Origin: Tetragonia tetragonoides
Lineage: Eukaryota; Streptophyta; Magnoliopsida; Caryophyllales; Aizoaceae
DNA: 64,000 nt
NCBI GenBank assembly: GCA_038025085.1
Contig: CM076154.1
Span: 26,589,501-26,653,500, forward strand
Reading direction: 5' to 3'
Numbering within the stretch: the first letter of the stretch is position 1; each line of letters starts with the position of its first letter. The notes below the pieces were generated by a model. It was not told where the DNA came from, ran no database searches, and saw only the letters and a program-made list of their open reading frames with translations. The position numbers were made by a program, and so were the translations under genes. Shown in pieces: positions 42,226-52,768 of this stretch.

Positions 42226-42465
42226 TGATTCCACATTGGATACGTAGGTAACCCTTCTAAGGGGCCCGGCCAAAATCAAAATCAAAATCAATTCCATTCA
42301 ACTCATTCAAAAGGGATAATCTTTATTCAAACTGAACGAATAAGCTTACATTGCAAGAATTAAAACTTCCTAAGGTTAAAAAAAAAATAATGCAACTATG
42401 AGGGTTTAAGCTAAACAAATTCTTATTTTTTTTTCCAACTAGACTTGCTTTCCTAGAAAACTACT
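42226..42465. other. Spacer of element B beyond antisense gene 2
   Basis: On the minus strand it carries GGCCGGGCCCCTTAGAAGGG then TTACCTACGTATCC, matching the convergent spacer of A and C. It identifies this DNA as B just downstream of its lost pol. Confidence 0.65.
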
Positions 42466-43813
42466 TTAATCCTTCTTCCCTTTAGAAGGCTTCGTTGAAG
42501 AGTTCTTCTTTGAAGGACCTTGGCTTGAGGCCGACCTGTGATCGCTTCCTTGAGCTGGGGGCTTGCTTCTCTTCAGTACATGATAGTCTCCCATTTGAGA
42601 CCCTTCCTTCCTTTTCTTGCTTCCTATTTTTGAGTCATATCTAGGCTTTAGTTGGTCCCACTCCTCGTGACGAAGGGCTCGTCTCGCTTCTCCATCACTG
42701 CAAGAAAGCCAATAAAGGTAGGTCTCAGAAACATGGGTTGGGGCAATCACCCGAGGTACAATCCAGCGTTCCCGGCTACGCCAATACTCTCCCCACTCCA
42801 CAGCAAACTCAGTGGTCAAAGCTACGATATTTGGTATCGTAGTTTCCTGACGAGGGATGACCTGCTTTATATATGTATTGACTCATGACCCTAGAGGGAA
42901 ATAAGAAATTGGTTTCGTACAAACCCAGTATGGTAGTATGGAGGATCAAATTATCACAGGCCACTAAGGAAGTCAAGTTCCACCAAGGCACATGCCAACG
43001 GATGACAGGTCTCGCATGGAAAAAGGCATCCTATTCAGCAAGGGACTTTTTAAAATATAGCCTTCTCCTAACCAAGAAGCTAGCAGCGGTATAGGTTTTC
43101 TTTGACCAAGTCCGAGGAACACGAGCTATTATATTATCTGGTGACTCTATTAACTTCAGATGCTCACATAACCAAATTTGAAGCAGCAGGGGGCTGCCAG
43201 AAAAAGTTTCGTGAGGAGAGATTTTCAACCTATCAAGCCCAGTAATGGTTTCCCCTACAACCAGATGCAAGGGAGCATGCCCTTCAACCATGTGATTAAC
43301 CACTTGCAGCAACGAGGCTCTATCCAAGTTGGAGGATTCTGCATTAACAAACAATAGGCGGTTTAACACGCAAAATACAAAAGCCTGTCGACGACAACGC
43401 CTGAATATTGCATATTTTTCAGAAGAAATAGCAAACTTTTAGCAAAGTTGAACCATGTCCACATCGACACCAAGCACCATGTTATTGGCTTCTGCAGATG
43501 ACAAACCCAAGGATTTCCTGTACTGATCCCTAAAACCATCTCTCAAGTAAGGCACAACTGGGGGAGGAACATCGGGCATATTAGTCATAGCAGCAAATTC
43601 CTCAACCAAAGGGCATAGGTCAGAGTTACCAAAACAAAAAATATGCAGGTTAGGGTCCCAATAATTCAAAGCAGATCGATGAAGGGGCCACAATATTTTG
43701 GTTGGTTTTAAAGTCAGCAAGTTAGAAACGTGAAACGAGGCTAATTCAAGTTTATCTTCTACGGTCAGATTTTTGCACCAGGCATCGAACAGATTTTCAA
43801 AGGATTTCACCAT
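42466..43813 (-). pseudogene. Antisense gene 2 of B, DUF7745/PMD-like
   Basis: Opposite to the gag of B. ATG 43813 starts MVKSFENLFDAWCKNLTVED; then FHVSNLLTLKP, HIFCFGNSDLCPLVEEFAAM, stop at 43439. It resumes in shifted frame with FVFCVLNRLLFVNAESSN, VVGETITGLDRLK and SGSPLLLQIWLCEHLKLIES (43369-43031), then WRSRERWIVPRVIAPTHVSE, a WLSCSDGEARR region and a Lys/Ser-rich tail to 42466. It aligns in order with gene 2 of A and C, but LLLQIWL is continuous here, while A and C have an intron between LLLQ and IWL. Function unknown. Confidence 0.72.
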
Positions 43814-43891
43814 GGTAGAAGTTTGGGGAAACTTTGGGAGAGCTAAGGTCTAAAAAAAAAGGTGATACAACATCAAGCATCCCGTAAATCC

Positions 43892-43900
43892 TATTTATAT
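43892..43900 (-). promoter_or_regulatory. TATA box of antisense gene 2 in B
   Basis: The minus strand reads TGCATATAAATAGGA, 79-87 bp before the ATG at 43813. AGCGGC/GCCGCC motifs lie just upstream at 43950-43995. Confidence 0.65.
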
Positions 43901-44116
43901 GCAGAAACGCGGGCCAAAGAAGTTAGAAACACACAAAATGCCCAAACCGGAACCGTCAGCGGCACTGATCAGCGCCGCCAGTGGCCCAGACCCTTGTCCG
44001 GTCCGAGTTTTTCCCTCGCTCCATTGATCCGGTCGGCCCGATTTCACCCCAGATTTGATACCCGCGCAGAATTACAAAGCCTGAGACTCTCTTAGATTTA
44101 TCTTTCTCAATTTTTC

Positions 44117-44239
<123 letters not shown>

Positions 44240-44585
44240 TTTCCATATTTTTAGAGGGTATAATATCTGTGATTTTTTGCTTTTTTCTTAGATCAGACGG
44301 GCATCATCGAGTCATCATATCATATCATATATATCATAAAAAAAATGCATAAGAAGAGGAGTTCGGGATTTCAAGGTCAATGCCTACAAGGAGGCCCAAC
44401 ACTACTCAACCAGGATCGTTGCTGTCAGCCTCATCATCAACGGACGGCCCCTGAGCATAGTTCCCAATCGAGTAATGGAGGGAAGAGCTATAAATGGGCC
44501 TACTGTAGTCAGGCCTCATGTCCCACCCATCATATGCCGGTGCGCGCATAGGGGTACCTGCCGAAAGCCCCGCAGCAAAGAAGTT
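44240..44585. other. Intergenic DNA between the antisense genes of B
   Basis: Contains short CATAT repeats near 44315-44340 and the 3' flank of gene 1. A short plus-strand frame (44345-44551) has no recognisable features and is antisense to the gene region. No gene called. Confidence 0.5.
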
Positions 44586-47156
44586 CTATGTGGCCTGACT
44601 AGCGAAATCCATAGTCACACCTTGATGCGAAGGCCCAACATAAGGCACATCCCATCCAGGGGCGTTCGCCCAACCTCCAATCGAGGGCGTAACAACAGGC
44701 GGCCTACCAAGAGAAGGCTGGAAATCTGCGGGAGAGAACAACTCAGGAACATAAGGTACCGAAGGTCCGGGCGCCTCATGAACAGGACGCCTGGTCATCA
44801 CTACGGGAGGAGAGCGAGCAACAGATGGCCGGCTTACCGAAGAAGCCCTCGCAGCAGAAGAGTGTCGAGGTCCCACCGAAGATGAAGACTAGGACATCTG
44901 CAGATAATCAAGGTTAAGATGTTAAGTTAAGCACTTCACTTAGCTAAACAAAAGATAAAAGTCTACTCACATCAACGGTCTTGGACCGAGAACTCTTCCT
45001 CTTGCCCATCACTCGTCCGTATCCTTTCTTCAGCAGGTGAATGAGCTTGAAGATCTGAGAGGTGTGCTCCCGGTTCAGCTACAAAAAATAATTATAAGAG
45101 AGAGAGAGAGCTACAAAATAAAGTTAGCAGCACCGAAATGCAAACACAATCACAAAAGGGATAAAAGGGAGCTTACCCCTATGCAACCGTCAGGCAAAGG
45201 CAAGCCCTCCACAGCTCTCCTTCAACCATATGAAGAGGGAACCCCTCTACTATGCGTTCCCCACTCTCTCCAATGTACCTCACCTCGTTGGTCGGCAAGG
45301 TCACGCTTGGGGGCTGACCCCGAGGAGCTCTAGAATGAGACCTCCTAGGACCCTGAGGTGCTAAACGATCCGCCTGCAAGAAACAAGAAGTCAGTATACC
45401 ACACATACAGTTAAAAAGATGCAGATAAATTTCTTACCTCAGAAGTAAGGTCCGGCATCAAACGGTCCAAGCAGTAAGCCACGTACATGGCCGTGCGGTC
45501 CAAGCCAGCAACCTCCGGCGTGAGAAGTTGTGTGGCCGCCCTGCCACGAATCACGACTCCCAAGTCCCGCACGCTCAAGCTACGCAGGTAAAACATGGTC
45601 AAAGGAGGATCCTTCGGAACCAAGTAAGTAACCAGGGAGGGATAAAACAACCGAGTCAAGCAGTCCCCAAAGTACCATACGAAGCTGAATGACCTCTCAA
45701 AGACCACCCGCAGAGAAGACACCCTAAAAGACTCCAGGGTAATATGGGGTGGAACCCTAGGAACATCATCAAAAGCTGACCATAACACCTGGAGATTACC
45801 AGCTCAAAGTTCATTCACACTCAATGAACCAAAGGAAAAAATGCACAAGTCAACAACAACGTGTCATAGATGCGGCATCACTCTCGAAGGTGGCCCGAAA
45901 ATGCTCCAGAGAGGTAAACAGATGGGTATCCCTACCAACCCACCGTGAACCTAATGGGAACATCCTTAAACCAGGACTGTGAGGACCAAAAGCTGGAAAA
46001 TACTCAAAGAACCACATCTGCCATACAAGCAAACAATAGAATGATTTCCACGATCAAAGGCATAGGCAAAGAAAAAAAGAAGTGAAGTATAAGAGCCTAC
46101 CTCCAGTATCCCCCATGGGCCCGTGATAGATGTCCTCTCACTCGTCTCCTTAGGCCTACAGGCCCAACGGCACCACTTCACCAAAGAAGCATAAGCGGCG
46201 GCACCAAGCTTGTACTCATGAACCTTGGTCAAATCCTCTAAGCATGAAAGAAACCGACATGACATACGCTCTTCTTCTGAGCAAAGATCGTCGACCTCAG
46301 CAAGCAGGCCAAGAAAATACGAGCACTCTGCTCCTCGGTAAGCCCCTGCTTTGCCAAAGCCTCCCACAACCGCGCCAAGGAAACCCGATCCTTATCAAAG
46401 TGGATAGATACGGGCCCGTAAAGCTCTAGCAAAGTATCACTCTGTCGCCAGTAGTTCGCGTCATACTGAATACGACACCCACTAAAGGATAACCCCGTCA
46501 GCAAAGCAAACTGATATCTCTCCTACAGGTGTATGGAAAGTGTTCGTGGAATCCCAAAACCTCTCCAGTAACCCCTTGGCAATAATCCTAGAATCCCCCG
46601 AATGACAACCAGGGATGATAGTCAGAAACTCGTCAAGACCCGAGCCCAATACCAAATTCCTGGCCCCCGCCGAAATGGTCTCCAACATCATAGCTCAATA
46701 GGAGGTAGTCCCATGAGCCTGCAGCAAAACTCTGACACCCTATCCAACAAACAAATTTTCCTCAACACCCCATTTAGTACAAATACAGCTAAAATAATTC
46801 TACACAAATTATATACAGCTGACCACCAATCCAGTACAAGTCCCAAAATTTTCTTGTGCCGAAGAACTAATAGTTCCAATTTTTAGTTCAAATATACTGA
46901 ATAGGAAAAAAAGGAGAGTCAGAAAATATACCAGCTTCAAGTTAGACAGATGACTCCGTCTATCCGGTAACAGAACACTGCATTTCCAAACTCCAGGCGG
47001 GCGCCAATCCAACCGCATAAAAGTGTCCTGGTACTGTCGAGCTCCGTCTGCGTGGTTAGTCAGAGGTGCTCTACTAGAAGCTAACCCGGTGCGGAAAAAG
47101 CTCCGGTCATACTCCTCATCACTCATAGGACGTTTCCCTTTGTCTACGGGAGCCAT
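44586..47156 (-). pseudogene. Antisense gene 1 of B: seven-exon plant mobile domain gene
   Basis: Exons on the minus strand, by splice sites and alignment with A: 47156-46932 (MAPVDKGKRPMSDEEYDRSF, DTFMRLDWRPPGVW), 46718-46101 (LLERFWDSTNTFHTPVGE, MLTGLSFSGCR-like, LEDLTKVHEYKLGAAAYASL), 46017-45862 (WFFEYFPAFGP), 45788-45438 (SFSFVWYFGDCLTRLFYPSL, LDRLMPDL), 45373-45177, 45078-44971 (LNREHTSQIFKL, GKRKSSRSK) and 44897-44586. The exon number and most junction phases match A and C, though protein identity is modest. Lesions include an early stop in exon 2, a frameshift near 46500, a frame change in the middle of exon 2 and TAG near the start of exon 7. The last exon lacks the long Tyr/Pro/Gly tail of A. 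Confidence 0.78.
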
Positions 47157-47452
47157 GAGAACACAATGAAGTTTTCTCTCTCAACAAGTGGGAAAATAAA
47201 AGTTTCAGATTCGCAAGAAACAAACACCCATTCAACAATGCAACCCAAAATTCAGCAACTAGGTGGAAAAATAAGCAAGTTCAAGACAAAAACCGAAGAA
47301 AACGGTCAAGAATCGACTTACCTCAGGCAAAGTGGAACACTCAACAATGGGGAAGCTTCGACAATGGCTCTCGACAACAAGTCCTGGTACAGTCGAGCTC
47401 GACGAAGAAGAAGAATAGCACGCGAAAAAAGAAAAAAAAATCGCTGAAGCCA

Positions 47453-47459
47453 TTTTATA
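47453..47459 (-). promoter_or_regulatory. TATA box candidate of antisense gene 1 in B
   Basis: The minus strand reads CCGTATAAAATGGC about 300 bp before the ATG. An AGCGGCC motif lies just upstream (about 47478). The long leader makes the call tentative. Confidence 0.45.
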
Positions 47460-47807
47460 CGGCTCAAGTGCAGCACCACTAGCGGCCCTGCAGACCTGCA
47501 CACGTGAGCCTCGCTGCTGACCCACGACCCCTTTTTCCTGTCCGAAGATCGTTACTTCAGTTCATTTTGCTGCAAATATCAGTACCAAGTCCGCGGGAGC
47601 GAAGCACTCTGGCCCACAAATTCAAATCCGACAGTTGGCCTATTTTACGGTACCAACTATTTTCAGGAAAAACTAACCCGTTTATTTTTGTAGGTCTTAG
47701 ATACTGAAACTCGGATCTACACTGCGATGACTCTTACCGCCCGGAGCGCCAAGATTATTTTGAAGCATGGAAATTCTATCGGCACTTACTAAACAGCTCA
47801 ATATTAC
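47460..47807. other. Noncoding DNA of B between gene 1 promoter and 3' repeats
   Basis: Mixed sequence with a short CTAGCGGCCCTGCAG GC-rich patch at 47476-47490. Nothing else recognised. Confidence 0.5.
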
Positions 47808-48115
47808 AAATTTTGGGTCAGTCACTGATCGCTTAAGCTATTGCGGTTAAATTGTCCTTCTGCGAAACTACGAATTTGGGGTTAGTCAATGATCGCTTAA
47901 GCTATTGCGGTTAAACTGTCCCTCTGCGAGGTTACAAATTTTTGGGGTTAGTCAATGATCGCTTAAGCTATTGCAGTTAAACTGTCCTTCTGCGAGGTTA
48001 CTATTTTTGTGTCAGTCAATGATTGCTTCAACTGTTGCGGTTATACTGTCCATTATTTTTATATGTTTCAGTCAATGATTGCTTAAACTATTGCATTTAA
48101 ACTGTTCATATGTCC
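47808..48115. repeat. 56-66-bp tandem repeats, 3' untranslated region of B
   Basis: Five degenerate copies built on GTCAATGATCGCTTAAGCTA and TTGCGGTTAAACTGTCC. The core TGAT(C/T)GCTT starts at 47826, 47890, 47956, 48020 and 48076. The position matches the arrays of A and C, but the sequence is unrelated. Confidence 0.9.
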
Positions 48116-48210
48116 TAACCACTTTACGACCGATTATTTTTAATCGCGCTATCTCGTTGACTTTTTCGTTTCTCGAACAGGGAAGGAATCTTCGAAAAGC
48201 CTTATGATAT

Positions 48211-48943
48211 CTACAGTTGGCAACCTCTATTTTCGGTTGAGTACTCCCGAGCTTCTCCCTCTTTCTTCTAAAACTTTAGATCTATTTTTTTACTATTCTT
48301 GTCAAATATAGCCTACAGTTCAGGTACAAATTCCTCAGGGGTCAAATTAAATTAATTGCCTAATTGTTTATTTTCTAAGTAGAATATTTAGGAAGCAATA
48401 AAAACGTTATTCTAGCATGATATCTACATTATGACTACTTAGACAATATTGTCTGTATATTCGTTATGCTGCTCAACTTTTCAATCGAATGCATGTCTAA
48501 ACAAGGGTTATAATAAATGTTGTGATGCTTGTGATGAACCAATTAATAGTCTCAGTCTAGGTTGTTAATCCGGTTTTGCATGGGAATTATGTCTTTAAAT
48601 TATTAAGCGAATTTGAGTTAGTAGAGGCCGTCATAAACGGGCGAGTTGGGTGCCTAACACCTTCCCACCTCGTACCTTCGCCCCCGAACCTATTATTTTT
48701 GGGTACTCATATGTTCTATATGAGCGGGAGACTTTTTAAAAACATGATTAGTTCACTTATCGCGCTATTGGGTTGTCCCTTCGATAAAACCACGATGGCA
48801 GATTTGTGACCTCTTTCATGATTTTTATTCAATTCCCTTTTCTAACTCGATGGTCCCTTGAACTTATCTAAGCCCCCAACTGGCAAATTTTCTATAAGGA
48901 CGCACTCCGTGGAAACAATGTGGAAAAATTCCGGGTCCTTACA
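48211..48943 (+). repeat. 3' LTR of element B, 5'-truncated, with a microinversion
   Basis: Matches the 5' LTR from 23599 to its end. The first approx 484 bp, including the TGTAGACGCC start, GC block and TATA box, are missing. Inside, 48383-48434 is the exact-length reverse complement of 23769-23820. It ends GGGTCCTTACA, then CTATG of the target duplication. Confidence 0.9.
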
Positions 48944-50030
48944 CTATGCAGTATTAGAGGGAGCGTGCGGAGGACCTAGCGGGGCACTATGATCAGTTCC
49001 GCTATGATTGTCTCATGCCTTCATTTGTGGGCTTGAAGGTAAGAATTTATGCTTGATATTCTTTGCTTCTCTTGCTTTATTAATGCTAACATACTTTGCT
49101 TTGTAGGAACCTCGGGTTGATGACATCAAGGTGGATGTTGTCCTGGATATGCGGGCCCAAGGTCGGGATTATGGTGAGAAGGAGTGCTGGGGAGAGATCC
49201 CTATGACGGAGGACCTTGATAAGGACATCCAAGGCCTTTCCTCTTCCCGTTGGGCATCAAGGGGTAAATTTGTAACTTACCAGAGTGTGAAATGCCTTGC
49301 TTCATTATATGCTTATACTAACTTTTCTTTGTGTAGCTTGATCGTGAGCAGACCGGGAAGGTCTTCAAGATGATGCACGCCATGAAGTCTTGAATTTCCC
49401 GAGCCCTTTCGAAGGGTACTTGTTCAAGAGCCGACTTGGACAAAGTAAGCTTGCATTTTGCATTTTCAAAGTTGCGTGCTTTTTTTGAAATGTGTCTTAT
49501 AACTTATTGTGGGAATCAGGTCGAGTACCGTCGATCCCTTCCTCGTCGGTCATGAAAGCTGGTGATGTCGGATGACGAGGGTGTGAGCTCTCCTGAGCGT
49601 AGTCCTTCACGCGAGAGGAGCCCTCGGAGGGAGACTCTTAGGAGAGAGAGGGTGCCTATACATCGGGGTCGGATCGCCCTACTGGGAGTAGGATGACTCC
49701 GTATGTGGAGCCTGCTCCTATGCATGTGCCGATGTATCCTCCTTATCCAGGGTATGTGGGATATCCTTCGTATGGTGGCCTTTACTACCAGCCCCCGGTT
49801 CTTGCTCCTATGGTTCCTACCCTGTCTCCTCGTTCTTCGTGGGGGTATGACTCGAGCTATGCCGGGGAAGGGAGTTCATATCGGGAGGGGCCCGACATTC
49901 CTCATTTTACCCTAGCCAGATCGTGGCGTCGATCTTTGGTGATAAGGTGCAAAGGTCGGAGGACAACATTGAGGTGCCCTGTACGGATGATGATGCGGGT
50001 GATAGCTTTTATTACAATGTATTTGTGTGA
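48944..50030 (+). pseudogene. Antisense gene 1 of C: PMD gene, exons 4b-7
   Basis: Continues the gene cut at 23114. Exon 4 resumes within the CTATG duplication and ends at 49038 (LAGHYDQFR, LMPSFVGLK). Exon 5 is 49107-49263 (RDYGEKECWGEIPMTEDLD), exon 6 49337-49444 (LDREQTGKVFKMMHAMKS then TGA), exon 7 49520-50030 (VSSPERSPSRERSPRRE, YPGYVGYPSYGGLYYQPP). All introns keep GT-AG ends. Stops include TAG in exon 4b, TGA in exon 6 and TGA in exon 7, plus a frameshift near 49680. Same product as the gene at 29364-32133. Confidence 0.83.
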
Positions 50031-50788
50031 GATACATTTTGAACATTTGTATGGAACAAACATTCGGACTTTGCTTTGTAAAATATTGCTTGCTTATTTA
50101 TCGGTTTCTGCACATAGTTAGGCTAATGCAAATGCACAATAGTCAAGAAAAATCGCAAGTAATAGCCATTTAGCAAAAAATGGTACAACCAAAAAGTTAA
50201 AATTGGGTGTACCCCATCCCCCCTAAAAAAATGAAAAAAAAGGAATAGAGTGAAAAAAATAAAATGAAAATAATAAGTAAAAAGGGACTAATAAAAAGAT
50301 GCAAATAAAAGATGATAATCATCGAAAAAGAAATAATGAAATTGTGGAGTTTCCATTAATATTAAGAAAATAATACAAAATAGAAATAATGGAAGAAATA
50401 GGAACAAGAGTCATATTTGAATCCAAATCGGTTAAGGAAAATGTCCAAAACTGGAGAAAAGGGACTTGTCTCGAAAAAAGGGCCCGGCGGCCAACGGGAG
50501 CAGTCCAGCGGCACATGCGGAGCAGCGGGGGCGCGGCGGGGTGCCGCTGAGACTCACCGGCTGGCCGCTAGGCCTGCGCTGCACTATCGAGCGACGCTAA
50601 GCCTTAAACGGCTGTCCAAGGGGCCGCTGGAGCCCCTTTTTGATGGGTTGCCTTATTTTTTCGTCTTTTCCGTGCGAGTCCTATGTAAGCCTTGGGTTAG
50701 CCCAATTTGGGACATCACCTTCATAATTTGCTTTCAATAGAGAGCGTCTTAGAGAGAGAAACCCTCCAATTATTCCTAGATTTCATCA
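50031..50788 (+). promoter_or_regulatory. Intergenic region and decayed promoter of antisense gene 2 in C
   Basis: Same layout as in A: an A-rich tract, a GC-rich block (50478-50632; CCAGCGGCACATGCGG, GTGCCGCTGAG), then CTATGTAAG at 50681-50690 where A has CTATATAAG, and ATG at 50789. Confidence 0.55.
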
Positions 50789-52343
50789 ATGACAAGCTTC
50801 GATGTTAAATTTGGCAAGTAGTTACAAACCATGACCGCCGAGGAGAGGATGAGTCTTGTGCCTTTCCACTTAAATGCTCTCTCCACCTTAAGCAAGTTCA
50901 AATCGTATGGAATCTCCTTGAGGCTGCAATTGAATTTTGGGACGATAAACTTCATGTCTTCCGCTTTGGGTACAGTGAATTATGTTCACTTACGGAATAA
51001 TTTGCCTCTATCCTTGGGTTTCCTCATGACCAAGCTCCCGCCACTCGATGGCTTGGAGCAAACCTTGAAGGCTACTACAAAAGGTATCTTGACCTATCAT
51101 CAAGACAAGCTTCCTCCGTTGCTAGGAGTGGTGAATCTACCTCCATGGTGTAGTTGACATCTTTTTTCCCCAAGGTAAGGGATAACCATGACGTGATGAG
51201 TGAGACGTATTATAAGCGTGCCTTTATTTTATGTCTTTTGCATAGGTACCTCTTTGTTGGTGGAGATAATAATGGTAAAAATAATATGCTTAGAATTGTT
51301 GAACAAATTGAAAACGATTTTATCCCTATGTCTCATGTTCTTGGTGAAACTATAATTTGCTTAGACCGTAAGAAACAAGAGCCATCGCTTGGTGGATGGA
51401 CAGGGAACCCTCTTCTTCTTCAAGTAAGTGCTTGGATAATTGCTTAAATTATTTGTTTTCCTAATAAAGTTTAAATCATTGATGGATCTTTAACTTTATA
51501 TATTTTTCTTTCTTGTAGATATGGCTTCTTGAGCACATGTGCTTTATTGAAAGACCCGCTAATGCGCTCAAATATCAACCAAAGCAATTTCCCGCATGCC
51601 GGAGATTGTATTATGAATCTACTATTGATGAGTGGCGTGGGTACCTCAAAGCATGTCCCTTGCTACGATGGACCGTCAAATGGTAGGGTCTAAAATCTGC
51701 AATCGGATGCAACAAAGATTCAGGATACTACCAAATCCTCGGTCTCCATAACTCAACTTACATATTTCCTAGCCGTATCATGCGACAATTTGGGAAACGC
51801 TAAATTATCCCACAAAAGGATAGTGTTCCTCCTACCACACGAATTTTGACAATTAGTATGGTAAGATCATGGAAGTGTGCAAGGGATCGTCGTCCTAAGT
51901 GGACTATTCCTCATGTCAAGGCGCCTACGGCCATATCCTCGGCTTATGAGGCTTGGATGGATTGCAAGACAACGGAGGGTCGCCGTGCAGGTAGGAAATC
52001 CGAACAAGGCGATCTTAAGGCCCAATCGGTCAAAGCTAGCCTAAGACTCTCAAACCCTAATGACCCGAAGGGGAAGGGTAAGAAGAAGGGAGTTAAGCAT
52101 GTAAAAGGCATCTGTAATCCGAAGGCCAAGAAAGCTTTGGAAAAGATCACTACTAAACCGCAGGAGGAACCCCCAACTCGGGGCAGTGATCATGAGGCGT
52201 GTTCAAGCATACCTCTAATGGACATTGAAGAAGAAGAGCCTATGGTTCAAGAGAGATGGGATCCAAAGGAAAGTGATGTGGAGGGCCCAAAAATAGATGA
52301 GCCCATGGAAGACGCGAGTCCTACCACCAAAGCTACGCAGTAG
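50789..52343 (+). pseudogene. Antisense gene 2 of C, DUF7745/PMD-like
   Basis: Exon 1 is 50789-51423, intron 51424-51518 (GTAAGT ... TTGTAG), exon 2 51519-52343. It starts MTSFDVKFGK then TAG. It keeps the 240 bp that A has lost, including YYKRAFILCLLHRYLFVGGD and IVEQIENDFIPMSHVLGETI. Exon 2 contains IWLLEHMCFIERPANALKYQ, YESTIDEWRGYLKACPLLRW, ISSAYEAWMDCKTTEGRRAG, a Lys-rich stretch (GKGKKKGVKHVKG) and an acidic end (DIEEEEPMVQERWDPKESD). A one-base deletion near 50890 and several stops break it. Same product as 32926-34380. Confidence 0.75.
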
Positions 52344-52768
52344 TCTACTAATAAAAATACTCTTTTTGGAGCATGTCTAGTTTAGGATTGCCTTTTGTAT
52401 TGCTTTAAATTCAATAAGGGTGATGTGCCCCTTCTAGACTTAGATTTACAATATTTGCATTATGTTTGGAATTGCCAAGTCATTTGTAACGGACTTTATT
52501 ATTTAAGGAGACATGCTTGATTTTATTTAATATTGCAACTTTATTTGTTGTTGTTCATTATTTTTAACAACTTTTAAACGCGAAAATAATGAAGGGGTCG
52601 GGTCCAATTGCAATTGGGTTATCCTACGTATCCTTTTAGGGAATCAGGCCACTCGTAGTTCTTGTCCGTGCGTTTTTTTCAACATTGAATCTCGTTTTTT
52701 TTTTTTTTTTTTGGATTGCTTAGCCGTAGATGGGCCTATATAAAGTCCTATATCAGATGCCTTTCCTA
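52344..52768. other. Convergent spacer between antisense gene 2 and pol in C
   Basis: Contains GGTCGGGTCC and TCCTACGTATCCTTTTAGGG (about 52595-52645) as in A. A long T run near 52690-52711 corresponds to the hairpin of A, but its stem is mostly lost. No gene. Confidence 0.55.

Noticed and set aside
44345..44885. Plus-strand Arg-rich frames near antisense gene 1 of B
   Set aside because: They are opposite to exon 7 of the PMD gene, whose frame and splice acceptor are better supported.
47808..48115. Regularly spaced repeats resembling a CRISPR array
   Set aside because: The copies are degenerate, vary in spacing from 56 to 66 bp, have no distinct spacers and lie in a plant retroelement untranslated region.
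48211..48943. A solo LTR of a separate B-family insertion
   Set aside because: The CTATG duplication pairs this LTR with the one at 23115, so it is the 3' LTR of B.
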